A stretch of 64,000 nt of DNA from Branchipolynoe longqiensis. Its lineage: Eukaryota; Annelida; Polychaeta; Phyllodocida; Polynoidae. The DNA is taken from contig CM059186.1 in NCBI GenBank assembly GCA_030323885.1, forward strand, positions 169,245,230-169,309,229. Direction: 5' to 3'. Below the pieces are notes generated by a model. It was given only the letters and a program-made list of their open reading frames with translations. It ran no database searches and had not been told where the DNA came from. Both the position numbers and the translations under genes were made by a program. Of this stretch, positions 37,766 through 49,188 are shown piece after piece; within the stretch, counting starts at the first letter, position 1, and each line of letters opens with the position of its first letter.

Positions 37766-39492
37766 CTATGCAACTTCCAGTAACAGATGAAGCAGACAAC
37801 ATAATGGAACCATGGAAACATGCGTAACACAATCATGTAGGTTCAGTCACAGATGAAGCAGACGACATAAAGGAACCATGGAAACATACGTAATACAATC
37901 ATGTAGGTTCGGTCACACATGAAGCAGACGACATAAAGGAACCATGGAAACATACATAACACAATCATGTAGGTTCAGTCACATATGAAGCAGATGATAT
38001 AAAGGAACCATGGAAACATACATAACACAATCATGTAAGTTCAGTCACAGATGAAGCACACAACATAAAGGAACCATAGAAACATGCGTAACACAATCAT
38101 GTAGGTTCAGTCAGAGATGAAGCACACAACATAAAGGAACCATAGAAACATGCGTAACACAATCATGTAGGTTCAGTCAGAGATGAAGCAGACAACATAA
38201 AGGAACCATGGAAACGTATGTAACACAATCATGTAGGTTCAGTCACAGATGAAGCAGACGACATAAAGGAACTATGGAAACATGCGTAACACAAAGGTTC
38301 AGTCACAGATGAAGCAGACGACATAAAGGAACTATGGAAACATGCGTAACACAATCATGTAGGTTCAGTCACAGATGAAGCAGACAACATAAAGGAACCA
38401 TGGAAACGTACATAACACAATCATGTAGGTTCAATCACAGATGAAGCAGACGACATAAAGGAACCATGGAAACGTACGTAACACAATCATGTAGGTTCAA
38501 TCACAGATGAAGCAGACGACATAAAGGAACCATGGAAACGGACGTAACACAATCATGTAGGTTCAGTCACAGATGAAGCATATGACATAAAGGAACCATG
38601 GAAACGCATGTAACACAATCATATAGGTGCAGTCACAGATGAAGCAGATGACATAAAGGAACCATGGAAACATGCATAACACAATCATGTAGGTTCTGTC
38701 ACAGATGAAGCAGACGACATGAAGGAACCATGGAAATGTACATAACGCAATCATGTAGGTTCAGTCACAGATGAAGCAGACGACACCAAGGAACAATGGA
38801 AACGTACATAACACAATCATGTAGGTTCAGTCACAGATGAAGCAGACGACATAAAGGAACCATGGAAACGTACATAACACAATCATGTAAGTTCACTCAC
38901 AGATGAAGCAGATGACATAAAGGAACCATGGAAACGTACGTAACACAATCATGTAGGTTCAGTCACAGATGAAGCAGACGACATAAAGGAACCATGGAAA
39001 CGCATGTAACACAATCATGTAGGTTCAGTCACAGATGAAGCACACAACATAAAGGAACCATGGAAACATGCGTAACACAATCATGTAGGTTCAGTCACAG
39101 ATGAAGCAGATGACATAAAGGAACCATGGAAACGTACGTAACACAATCATGTAGGTTCAGTCACAGATTAAGCAGACAACATAAAGGAAACATGGAAATG
39201 TACCTAACACAATCATGTAGGTTCAGTCACAGATGAAGCAGATGACATAAAGGAAACATGGAAACGTACATAACACAGTCATGGAGGTTCAGTCACAGAT
39301 GAAGCAGACGACATAAAGGAACCATGGAAACATGCATAACACAATCATGTAGTTTCAGTCACAGATGAAGCAGATGACATAAAGGAACCATGGAAACGTA
39401 CATAACACAATCATGTAGGTTCAGTCGCAGATGAAGCAGACGACATAAAGGAAACATGGAAACGTAAGCAACACAATTATGTAAGTTCATGT
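37766..39492. repeat. 66-bp tandem array (~26 units)
   Basis: The unit contains CAGATGAAGCAGACGACATA, AAGGAACCATGGAAAC and ACACAATCATGTAGGTTCAG. One unit near 38290 lacks about nine bases; otherwise units differ by point changes. Since 66 is a multiple of 3, some frames stay open on the minus strand as a 22-residue hydrophobic repeat; I do not regard this as coding. Confidence 0.9.
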
Positions 39493-39519
39493 AGGATCCC
39501 AGTGACTCTCGCACCTGAC

Positions 39520-39605
39520 TCCAGGACAGCGCTGTTAAACAGTGAAACAGCGAATGAGCAAAACAGCGAAAGAGCGAAACAGCGAAACAGCTAACCAGCG
39601 CGATT
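39520..39605. repeat. Short AGCGAAAC tandem repeat
   Basis: Imperfect 8-10 bp units such as AACAGCGAAAGAGCGAAACA follow the 66-bp array. Confidence 0.7.
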
Positions 39606-39708
39606 ACCGATTCCTATAATCAGGGCTGTAGCTAATGGGGAGGACGGTGTTAAGGGAAACAGTCCCCCCCCCCACCCGCCTTCCCACCCCAAAAATAAAC
39701 CCAGTACG

Positions 39709-40022
39709 TTACCTCCCTGAAATGGCAGTAGCCACTAGATTTCAAAATTTCCTGGCTGGGGCGGGCGGGGGGTACCCCCAGACTTCCTTAGTGTGTCATG
39801 CCTTCAGCACTTGCCCTTTCCAAAAATGCATAACCTCCCTTAAATGGCTATAAATGGCATTTTGGAGCCTCTAGATTTCAGAATTTCCTAGCAGGGGACG
39901 GGGCAAACCTACAGACCCCCTAATGCAATGCCTTCAGATTTTGTCCGTTCCAAAAGTATAAAACCTTCCCTTAAAGGGCTGGAAATAACATTTCAGAGCT
40001 TCTAGATTTCAAAATGTCCTGG
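39709..40022. repeat. ~125-bp tandem repeat, three diverged units
   Basis: Units start near 39709, 39831 and 39961 and share CCTCCCTTAAATGGC, TCTAGATTTCAAAATTTCCT and ATGCCTTCAG. Old and diverged; non-coding. Confidence 0.75.
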
Positions 40023-40556
40023 TGTAGCAGGGTATGTGGGCATTTCAAGAAATTATCTGTGATCTCCAACAACAAAAATGACATGGCTACTTCCCTGGCA
40101 AGGAAGGCTAAGTTCTATGCTGGGAGAAGTAAGAAACGCACTCACCTCCGCAGTGTCCCCACGCGCCTTCTATCTTCCAGAGCAGCTGTCACGTGACCAC
40201 GACCCACGTGATCATGTGCCCACGTGACGCTCTGCTGACTCACAATTGGCACATTGTATGTTGGCCATGCTTCGCGGAACATATATGTCAGCTTTCTAGA
40301 AGGTTTATTCTGGTATACCGTCTTGGGGATTTATTATTATGTTTTGTTGTTGGTAAATATGTTTATTTTAATGAGTAAGTTCTTTTGTCAGCACTGAAGC
40401 GCTGGTCTTCCAGCCATTTTGTTTTCAATTTGGCATTATTTACACACACAAAAATGGTAATATTTGGTGATGTATATAAAGTGAGCTAACAATAGCTGTT
40501 GAATACAGAATTTGCAGAATGTAGCGCACTGGATTTCTGATAGCCGTCTACAGGTT
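40023..40556. other. Unassigned spacer
   Basis: Short open frames on the plus strand have no family features. It contains CACGTGA repeats at 40190-40230. Confidence 0.35.
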
Positions 40557-43500
40557 CCCCAGCAATTTTTTTTATTTTATTTTTTTATTGAGGCTGTATT
40601 TATACTGTCCATAGCATATAAGCCCTGGTACCCAGGCTTGTTTTCAATGCTGGCCAGTTGTAGTGTTGGTGTTATCTTACCACACAGTGGCTGCTGATAA
40701 GGTATTTGATTGCCTGCATTTCAGTAGCAGATAGATAATTGGTTGGTATGGTTAGTAGCCTATGTTAGTTTTTTTTGATTTTCTTGGTATATATGTATTT
40801 ATTTTTCTACTCTTATTACTAGACTAGCCTACTCCTATTTACATATAATAGGCTTGTACGTAGCTGTGTGGTGTGCTATCTGGCTACTTTTGGCATGGTT
40901 ACCTTCCATTGGGCATCCCGCTGGTGGGCCGTGACATATCACATGCCCCTTTGCAGTGCAGCTTACTGGGGGTTTCCTAGCCTTATTTTGCGCAGATATT
41001 TTTTGTAAGTTTTTAGGTCAGGAATTTGTTGTTCCTTTAGCGTTTGGGCATTCCATACCTTGGCAGCCATTTCCAGCGTGCTTCTCTCATGAGCTTTTAT
41101 TTGGCTTCTGGTCTGCTTTAGTAGTGGCGCATTATTTGCTCTAGTAGCCCTTTGTGGTTTTGTTAGAAGTTTAATGTTTTGACTATAGCTATATTCTAAT
41201 GTTTTCAAATGAATTATTCTCCTATTTTCTAGTAGTTTCACTTTTGTTCTTTTGTGTATGTCATAGGTTGGGTGCAGCTTGTCTACTCTTAGACAGATTT
41301 TTAGGGCTCTGTTCTGCAGTGTTTGTAGTTTTTTTTAGTAGTTCTTTTCTCGCACCCATGTAGTTTACATCTCCGTAGTCAAAATAGGGGAGCACCATGC
41401 CCTTGAAGATTTGTATTGACCTTTCTTGTGTCATGTAGTCTCTTAGCTTTGCAAATAGCCACAGTTTGTGGTTAACTTTTTGTATAATTTTATTTATACA
41501 TAGGTTGTAGTTTAGTTGGCTGTCCCAACTCACGGCCTAGGATTGTAGAAAGTCCCGACATTTTTCTAAGTGTTGTTTCCTAACTTACAAAGTTTTCTTT
41601 CGGCATTTGTTTATGCGAGAAGAGTACTGTTTTTGATTTGCTTGTGTTGATGGTTATTTTGTTGGACTCACACCACTCATCTAGTTTTAGTAGGAGTTTA
41701 TTTAGTTTAGTTATTACCTCCTCTTCTGTGGTGCCATTTGCGTATATGACTGTGTCATTGCATATAGTTGGGGGCATTCAGGTTGCAACCATTTTTCAAG
41801 GTCGTTTATATAGATTATAAAGAGTAGTGGCCCTATCACTGACCCTTGGGGTACACCACATGTGACAGGTTGGTTGTCTGATAGTGTATTGTTTATTTTT
41901 GTTTTCTGTTGCCTGTTGTTCAGGTAGCATCTTATCCAATCCATAGTGTTGGATTTTATGCCCATGGTTTTTATTTTTTCCAGTAGTATTTTGTGGTCTA
42001 CTGTGTCAAATGCTTTGCTGAAGTCAATGAAGGCGGCTCCAACTAATTGTTTTTGGTTCATTGATGCCATTATGTCATTTGTTAGGTTAGCTATTGTTTT
42101 TGATGTGGAGTGCAGTTTCCTGAAGCCCCCTTGTCTTTCGTTTAGTATATCGTTTCTTTCCAGGTGTTCATTGATGTGTCTGTGTAACACTTTTTCAATG
42201 AGCTTGCCTGGGGTTTGAAGAATTGATATTGGCCTGTAGTTTCCCATGTTTTGTTTGTCTCCACCCTTGTGAATGGGGGTGATGGTTGCCATTTTCCAGG
42301 CTGAGATAAAACGCCCCTGCTCAAAGGAGATGTTGAATAGGTCTACTATGGTGGCCGGAATGGCTTGGAGTGCCTCTTTCAGTATTTTGGTTGGTATTTC
42401 ATCTATTCCACTTGGTTTATTCGTGTCTATGTCATTTATTAATTTGTTTACTTCTATCATATCTGTTTTGCAGGTGGGGATTTCATTCTCCACAATTCCT
42501 GATCTGTTTTCCCATCTTTTTTTAAACTTTTCTGACAGCTTTTGCCCTATTGTGGCAAAGTGTCTGTTCAGTTTGTTTGCTGCATCTTTGTCTGTGAGCA
42601 TTGCCCTCGTTATCTTGGAATTTTTTGTATGCTCTTCTTGTTATTATTGGGAATAATAGGTTACATTTTTTCAAAATTTGGTTTTGGGTTGCTTCCCCAG
42701 TCTTTGTCCTGCTTTATTATGTATTTCTTTTTTGCTGTTCTCACAGCTTTGAGACAGTTGTTTCTGGCGATGCGGTAGGCCAGTTTGTCTTCTATTGTTT
42801 CTGTTGCGTTTTGCTTTATCACCCAGGTTACTTTTGGTTGTGATGAGTGTTAGCAGGTCTTTGTCTACCCAAGGGTCTTGGTTTTTTTGTACTTTTATTT
42901 TCTTCATGGGACACATCTCATCAATTGATTTTCTTATTTCTGTGATGATGTTGTCCCAATAGATATCAACATCATCTCTGTTTTGTGTGATGTTGTTTAT
43001 GTTTTGGTGCAGATGATTTTGTAATGTATCTTCTGAGTAGTTTATTAGGGACCTGCCCATTTTGTATTCATAGTGATTTGTGCTTTTGAGCTTTTTCCTG
43101 GTTACATATACTAGTTTGTGGTCGCTTATACCCCAGCTTCTAGTGCCCCATTTTGTGGCGTGGTTTGAGTTGGTTAATATTAGGTCTATTGTTGAGCTAT
43201 TGTTGCTTAGCCTTGTGTTTTCAGTGATGAGCTGCTGCAGGCCTAAGATCTTGATGGTGGTTTGCAGCATTAGTTTATTTTTGTCATTGCTGCTGTAATT
43301 CACATTGAAGTCCCCGAGCACAAAGATTTCTGCATTTGTTGATTTTTTTACAGTGTTTATGCTCTTTTCTAGTTCTTCAAGGAATACTTCAATTTCACCT
43401 GACGGTGGCCTATAGAGGCTTGCTATGGCTACATTTGCTTGCTTTTCGTTTTTATTAGGCACCATAGTAGCTCTATGTGCTCATTTGAGAGATTTGTTGG

Positions 43501-43810
43501 TTTTAGCTTTTCAGTGTCTAGGTTTTTGGTGGCTTTGCAGTAAATGGCAACCCCTCCACCTTTCTTTGTTTGGTTCATTGCATTAATGTGCTGTCTGTCA
43601 TTACGTACAAGCCTATATCCATCTATATTGAGGGTGTTGTTTTGGTGTTTGTCAGTGAACCATGTATCTGATAACGTTAGTACATCTAAATTGTCTTTTT
43701 TTAGATGCAGTTTTATTATGTCTATTTTATTGGATGCACTCTGGCAGTTTAGGTGGGCGAAGTGTGTGCCCCTTCCCAGTTTGCATTCAATCTCTTCTAC
43801 CATATTTATT
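40557..43810 (-). mobile_element. Jockey-group LINE (copy B), nearly complete ORF2
   Basis: Minus-strand element with an apurinic-type endonuclease, reverse transcriptase, C-terminal region and a 3' UTR ending in a T run at 40567-40590 (poly(A) on the sense strand). It is the same family as copy A. No ORF1 is visible upstream of 43810. Confidence 0.85.
40963..43803 (-). pseudogene. LINE ORF2: endonuclease and reverse transcriptase, frameshifted
   Basis: Reading down the minus strand: endonuclease start THFAHLNCQSASNKIDIIKL and LSDTWFTDKHQ (43803-43429), after a frameshift SLYRPPSGEIEVFLEE, EIFVLGDFNVNYSSN and WGISDHKLVYV (43465-42671), after another the RT domain ATITPIHKGGDKQNMGNYRP, AFIDFSKAFDTVDH and CGVPQGSVIGPLLFIIYIND (42601-41714). 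The Y-A-D-D active site is broken by a one-base deletion near 41755, after which the frame resumes as DTVIYANGTTEEEV. Two further frameshifts near 41530 and 41320 split the C-terminus. The enzyme would nick DNA and prime reverse transcription there; this copy is dead. Confidence 0.85.
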
Positions 43811-44340
43811 TTACTTTAAATAATATTTTTAGGATAGTGGTTGCTTGATTTCGCAATTTTTTTATTTAGTTTTTATTTTATTTTGGCTTAGTGATTGATG
43901 GATTCGGGGTGTATGTGCTGGTGCAGACAGCACACATGGCCCCTTTTGGTAGATAGTCATTCATACCTCCATTACTTTTACTTTTACCTGTGCGCATAGA
44001 GGAAGACATGAACATTAAAGTGTGTATTAGTTGTACCTGATTATACTTATGATTTACGGTTTGGTTAGTGAAATCTATCAAAGTTTGTGATACTTATATT
44101 TGTTTTTGCTCGTTTATTTATTTGTTTATTTGTTTATTTATTTGTATTTGCTTCCTTGCACAGGCTTTCCTTTATTTTTTGGAGGATGTTTCCCATTTTA
44201 TTTTTTTCATGGTTCTTGACGGGCATGGGGGCACGGTGGTGGTGGTGGTGGTGGTGGTGGGTGGGGTTTAAATGTTTCGAATTTGGCTGATGGTCCCTTT
44301 CTCCAAACACCGTTCTTCTCTAACACCGGTCTCTACAATA
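43811..44340. repeat. Low-complexity DNA: TTTA/TTTG and GGT microsatellites
   Basis: TTTATTTGTTTATTTG at 44113-44150 and (GGT)n at 44236-44262. The segment CCAAACACCG and CTAACACCGG near 44305 recalls Harbinger subterminal motifs but no element ends were found. Confidence 0.6.
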
Positions 44341-44645
44341 GGTTAGTTGGTTCGTTATTGGAGTTTTAAGTCCTGACAACATCTAAATTCATATCAGGAT
44401 GGGTACTGACTTGTGACAGTGTGCACTCATGATGACTTTACAGTGCTGTCCCACTGCCCACTCAATCACAGTATCTTGACACTGAGCCAACCAGTCCTTG
44501 TCATATCCTAATAATGCCGAGTGCCTGGCTAAGAAGCAACATGTATCAATCTTTAAGTCATTGGTTTGACTCGACCAGGGTTTGAATTCCACGATCTACC
44601 AAAACGATAGACGGACGTTCAACTCATTCGGCCATCATGTCTGGT
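44341..44645 (-). mobile_element. tRNA-derived SINE, family S (copy 5)
   Basis: Minus-strand copy with GGCCGAATGAGTTGAACGTC, GAGTCAAACCAATGACTTAA and the 3' end GATGTTGTCAGGACTTAAAA. The segment between the two halves of the body is about 25 bp shorter than in copy 4. Confidence 0.75.
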
Positions 44646-45124
44646 CGCTCCACAGCAGGTCTCCAAGGTGGAAACTGCCTGGATGAGTAGCGTCTCGTAT
44701 CAAGACATTGCGTTGAATCGGTCAGCTTCGAACCCACTACCCGCGACACTGGAAGCTGGAGCTCCACCCACTGTACATGTGATGTACATGTGCACAAATG
44801 CGAAAGTAACCTATGCCACCCCCCACCCTCGCTGCCTAGCTCTGTCAGTCATATACATCGCACACAAAGACATTTCTTCGTAAGTACAAGTCCATATATA
44901 GATACATGAAAAATGTCATCTTTTTAATTATCCGGTGCACACACTCATCAGTTATTTACCAATATGATGCTTGATGCACGAGGGACGCTAAGGTGAGTCT
45001 GGCTGAGGTGAAGTCAATGTCAACTCATATTCCATGAAGAACGGAAAATCTATATTTGGTTGATGAAGCATTTATTTAAATATGCCTCGTCTGGTAGCTT
45101 TGAGCTTCTGATATTTTCTGACAT
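44646..45124. other. No recognised feature
   Basis: No gene, array or terminal repeat recognised on either strand. Confidence 0.35.
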
Positions 45125-45300
45125 AAATACATTATGTCGATTGCTATAATTTACTTTACTTTAGTTTGAAGCAACTTTTATTTTAATTACCCAAATTTGG
45201 AAAAATTTGAATTTAAAACATGGCAAATTAATTTTGGCAAGCATGTAAAGATTCTTAGACCATAGGCTTCACTACTAATGGGTTATATTAAGTTGGCTTA
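45125..45300. repeat. Interspersed repeat X, copy 3
   Basis: Shares ATTTACTTTACTTTAGTTTG, GCAACTTTTATTTTAA and TTATATTAAGTTGG with copies 1 and 2. A small MITE follows immediately. Confidence 0.5.
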
Positions 45301-45305
45301 CTATT

Positions 45306-45482
45306 CCATATATGAGAATGAACTGTCAAAAGAAATCGGGAAAATATTTGATGAACTTTGGGGAATTCTAAATTGACAGGAGAAGCTGGAATGGTCGCAA
45401 ATTTTGAGCATATCCGGAAAAAATCGGGCAGATAAAAACTCCAGAATCCCAGATAAATGCGGAAGATTCTCATATATGGTAT
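45306..45482. mobile_element. 177-bp MITE with CCATATATGAGAAT ends
   Basis: CCATATATGAGAAT at the left is matched inverted by ATTCTCATATATGG at the right; TATT flanks both sides as a likely 4-bp target duplication. Non-coding. Confidence 0.65.
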
Positions 45483-45530
45483 TGCCGCCAATGAAGCAAC
45501 AAATGTTTAACGAGTGTCTACCAGTATCTA

Positions 45531-45928
45531 ACTTCTAAGTTGGAGAAGTAGGATCAAAAGTAGGTCACTTCTAAGTAGGATAAGTAGGATCAAAAGTAGG
45601 TCACTTCTAAGTAGGATAAGTAGGATCAAAAGTAGGTCACTTCTAAGTTGGATAAGTAGGATCAAAAGTAGGTCACTTCTAAGTTGGATAAGTAGGATCA
45701 AAAGTAGGTCACTTCTAAGTTGGATAAGTAGGATCAAAAGTAGGTCACTTCTAAGTTGGATAAGTAGGATCAAAAGTAGGGCACTTCTAAGTAGGATAAG
45801 TAGGATCAAAGGTAGGGCACTTCTAAGTTGGATAAGTAGGATCAAAAGTAGGGCACTTCTAAGTTCGATAAGTAGAATCAAAAGTAGGTCACTTCTAAGT
45901 TGGAAAAATAGGATCAAAACTAGGTCAG
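45531..45928. repeat. 36-bp minisatellite (11 units)
   Basis: The unit holds AAGTTGGATAAGTAGGATCA and AAAGTAGGTCACTTCT. The Leu-rich minus-strand frame across it is a 12-residue echo of the unit. Confidence 0.9.
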
Positions 45929-45929
45929 T

Positions 45930-46165
45930 GTCTGAGTTTCAGAACATTAAAAAGTCTATTTAAAGACGCCTCTAAAGCACATTGATTTTTATCATCGGCT
46001 ATTGGACGTCAAACATATGGTGATTCTGACATATCTCTTTGGAGGAAACCCACTGCCGCCACATAGGCTACGCTTTCCAATAAGCAGCAGGCGACCTTTC
46101 ATATGCACTTTCCCACCAGTAGGCGCTGCAGCTTTAATGATGCAACCGTTCAAATTATACCCCAT
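45930..46165. other. Unassigned spacer
   Basis: No feature supported. Confidence 0.3.
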
Positions 46166-46166
46166 T

Positions 46167-46488
46167 GATTAGTTGGTTGTTGGAGTTTTACGTCATTGCA
46201 ACATCTAGCGTCATATCATGACGAGTACCGACTTGTGACAGTGTGCACTCATGGCTACTGTAGAGTGCTGCTCCACTGGGAAATCAGGTCACTGGCATCA
46301 TGATCCAATATCCCACTCAGTCACATTATCCTGAGCCTGAGCTAACCAGTCATTGCCCTATCCTATTAATGATGAGGGCCAGGCTAGGAAGCGATAAGTA
46401 TCAATTTTGTAAGCCATTGGTTTGACTCGAGCGGGAACCAAACTCCCGAGGCCCGACCTTTACTGATTCGGACATCGCGCCTTGTGTA
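46167..46488 (-). mobile_element. tRNA-derived SINE, family S (copy 6)
   Basis: Minus-strand copy with GAGTCAAACCAATGGCTTAC, the body CAGCACTCTACAGTAGCCAT and the 3' end GATGTTGCAATGACGTAAAA. The tRNA-like head (46440-46488) is partly eroded. Confidence 0.75.
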
Positions 46489-46667
46489 CTATTGATTAGT
46501 AGAAACTGAAATTTTAACTTTGTAGTAAAGGTTTCATGAAGGGCTATCTGAGCCAGGTTGTGTCTGTTATTTTGTTTTTGTTTTCTTCACTGAATAGAGA
46601 GGGAGAACTTCAGTCACGAACAATTGGTCTTCTTCATTCCACTGCTGCTTATTCCATCTCGGCTAGG

Positions 46668-46790
46668 TTTTTTTTGTGTTTTTTTTTGGTTATTGACGAG
46701 GTATTTACTCTGCCCATAACGTATATGCTCCTGTCAGGGTGGTTGTTTTCAATGCTGGACAGCGACAGTTCTCACATCTTAAGTCATTGC
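46668..46790 (-). mobile_element. 3' UTR fragment of the copy A/B LINE family
   Basis: TTTTTTGGTTATTGACGAGG, then CCATAACGTATATGCTCC and TGTTTTCAATGCTGGACAG match the 3' ends at 36580 and 40580 with moderate divergence. Only the tail was inserted or kept. Confidence 0.65.
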
Positions 46791-46795
46791 AGAGT

Positions 46796-46842
46796 TTGTT
46801 TGTTTGTTGTTGTTTTACGTCCTAGCAACATCTAAGGTCATA
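46796..46842 (-). mobile_element. 3' end fragment of SINE family S (copy 7)
   Basis: TATGACCTTAGATGTTGCTA and GGACGTAAAACAACAACAAA on the minus strand. Only the last ~47 bp are present, directly next to the LINE tail fragment. Confidence 0.65.
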
Positions 46843-47879
46843 CGTTAGACGATGTGTAGACGGGTGGCTACGGTTTGTGGCTTTGGCTCTCATGTCCGCT
46901 GTATACATGGCGTGTATCAGGCCATGACTCTCCCCCTACCCCTGGCAGCTGAACTCCGTCACGGTTCGATGCACATTCACAGACCGTGACCTGTTTATTC
47001 CACAAAGAGAAACGGACTCTTAATGCGCATGTGCCACACACTTACATATTTCAGTAAACTTGTTCCGTTCCCACTGCCTGTACCACTACTGCCACCTGGA
47101 GGATTTCCTGTCAACTAACTGCCTCCAGACACTCTGTCTGGTTAAATATATGTGAGGTATAAAATACTTATACATATATTATTCATGCATGTAATTCTCC
47201 TACCTAATAATTGCTATCTTATTTTATTATGTGACTGCTCCTGTAACCTCCTTTGATATGTTCCTTTGTACTTGGGTTACTGGAGGCTGGGGTGTGACCT
47301 GGAGTGCGGGAGGTCTGCTTCAAAGCAGATCCCTACTCCCCTCCTGCCCTCCAGGTGGCTCTTCACCCCATACTATATATCCATTTTGCTGCCGATTATT
47401 CTCAATAAAATGTAACGGTAGGTCTTAAGGGCCAGCCAGTTTTTCGCTCAATCCAAATACGTCTGTCTTGTCTCCTATTTTGAGATGGAGCAAATTAATT
47501 ATATAGATAAATGTATTGCATAACGCATTATGCGAGTATAAAAACGTGGAAGGGAATTAGTATAATTATTATCATTGTTATTATTATTATTCTGTATATT
47601 GCCACCTCCTTGCTATGTTCATGACTGGTGGCGCCGCCATCGGCGCTCCTCCTCCCTATCGTGCGCGCCAAACTACTACTTGTATTGGAGGATATTTTCT
47701 TTTAGACAAGGGCTATTATTACATAGCCAGAGAATTGATTTACTCATCCCACTATATTTGTTGTGTTCCTTCTGCACTGTAGCTGCTCCTTTATATGCAC
47801 ATATACTACGCATATATGAATATATATGTATGTGATGTATAACGTAGTATACGAGTATAAATGCAAAGGGAACATATAC
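46843..47879. other. Unassigned ~1 kb with a small palindrome
   Basis: No supported gene. GGTCTGCTTCAAAGCAGATCC near 47309 is a palindrome around TTCAAA (first 20 bases GGTCTGCTTCAAAGCAGATC). AATAAA lies near 47404. TGGTGGCGCCGCCATC at 47627 carries the motif also seen in the Ngaro repeats. Confidence 0.4.
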
Positions 47880-47880
47880 T

Positions 47881-47925
<45 letters not shown>

Positions 47926-48047
47926 TATATTCCTCCTTGGTGTATTGGTGGTGCCCCCCACCCCCAGCTGTCGGGGTAATTGCTGGGCGGGGGCCGCCTC
48001 GCACCACACATTCTGGAGGATAGTTCACGTGAGTGCTACGCACTTAG

Positions 48048-48088
<41 letters not shown>
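47880..48088. repeat. TA microsatellites around a GC-rich island
   Basis: TA runs at 47880-47930 and 48048-48090 flank ~110 bp of GC-rich non-coding DNA. Confidence 0.8.
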
Positions 48089-48089
<1 letters not shown>

Positions 48090-48090
<1 letters not shown>

Positions 48091-48268
48091 GTAAAACCTC
48101 TCTAAATCGGCCGACCATTGGACCGACTTTAAGTGGTCCATTTTGTAAGGTGGTCGGTTTAGAGAGTTAGAATATCCTTACATTGGTATTGTTGGCACCC
48201 ATATATAGCGATCGATATAGGGAAGTGGTCGATCTGTGGAGGGATCGGTATAGAGAGGTTTTACTGTA
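48090..48268. mobile_element. pogo/Tc1-type MITE (~180 bp)
   Basis: Left AGTAAAACCTCTCTAAAT and right, inverted, CAGTAAAACCTCTCTATACC are the widespread pogo-like ends; TA flanks both sides. The interior CGGCCGACC and GGTCGGT boxes form the second part of the inverted repeat. Confidence 0.8.
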
Positions 48269-48299
48269 TAACTATCGGAGACCTTTCAAGGTTGTATGA

Positions 48300-48770
48300 G
48301 CAGGTTGGAGAGCTTACCTCGTTCGGGCTATGGTGGTTAAAGTACCTCATTCGAGTACCGGTTCAATTTCCAAGGTCGAATTTCATATAGGATTATGGTG
48401 CAGGTTCACAAATATGGTTGTGGAACACTGAGTTTTAGGAGGTTTTCATATTCGAATACATCACTAGAAAGGAAAAAATTATATCTAATTTCCTGAATAT
48501 TCAAAGGACATTTAGTTGGGACCGGATTGAGTAAATTAACAGTGAATATTAGGAAATAATTCAGTAGTTAGAACACATGTCTACAGGACAGAACTGCCCA
48601 TGACAGTATAGCCATTAATCCCAAACAATAGAGGAACCTCCAGTCAACCATGGGGGTATATGCTGGTCTGTGTCCCACTCATATACTTCCACATGCCACT
48701 GGGGGAGGTCCTGTGGGGACTGTTGTACATCATTTAGATATATTTTTTGCATACCAATATATATATATAT
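48300..48770. repeat. Left arm of a ~470-bp inverted repeat
   Basis: CAGGTTGGAGAGCTTACCTC to TTTTTTGCATACCAATATAT. The inverted counterpart is at 53381-53870, 4.6 kb away. Arms differ by scattered substitutions and small indels. Confidence 0.85.
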
Positions 48771-48780
48771 GCATAAGAAA

Positions 48781-48849
48781 TAATTCACTGTGATTATGCA
48801 TCTGATGCATAATCACCACAAATATGGCTTGTCTTGCTGGTACAACATT
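48781..48849 (+). repeat. A1-type repeat of element 3
   Basis: Contains the palindrome ATTATGCATC-T-GATGCATAAT at 48793-48813, then CACAAATATGG and TCTTGCTGGTACAACATT. A second palindrome, CGTAATGCGTAGCATTACG, follows at 48853-48871. Confidence 0.65.
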
Positions 48850-49188
48850 GGTCGTAATGCGTAGCATTACGTTTGATGCGAGGAGAGGAAGAGACCCTCC
48901 CCCGCCCCGCGCTGTCGCGCTCCTTTCGCACCTCGGCCGACGCCGACGCCCGCCACCTCCTCCCCCCGCCCCCCTGCCGCGCAGCACTCGCGCCTCACCC
49001 GACGCCCGCTGCTCGCCACCTCTCGCCCTCCCCCGGGCCGGCAGCATTCACACCTCACCCGCTGTCGCCCCTGCTTTCCCCTTATAAGGTCGCCCGCCGG
49101 CCTCCCTCAGGCACTCGCCCTCCTGCCGCCTTCCAGCTCTCTACCCTTTTTCTTTGGGCCTACCTCCACCTCGGACCGCTGCTACACC

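Noticed and set aside
38563..38754. Hydrophobic 22-residue repeat protein on the minus strand
   Set aside because: It mirrors the 66-bp array; no start, domain or splice context supports a gene.
37766..39492. CRISPR-like regular array
   Set aside because: The whole 66-bp unit is repeated with no unique spacers, and the context is eukaryotic.
45528..45917. Leu-rich repeat protein on the minus strand
   Set aside because: It is the 36-bp minisatellite read in frame and not an LRR domain.
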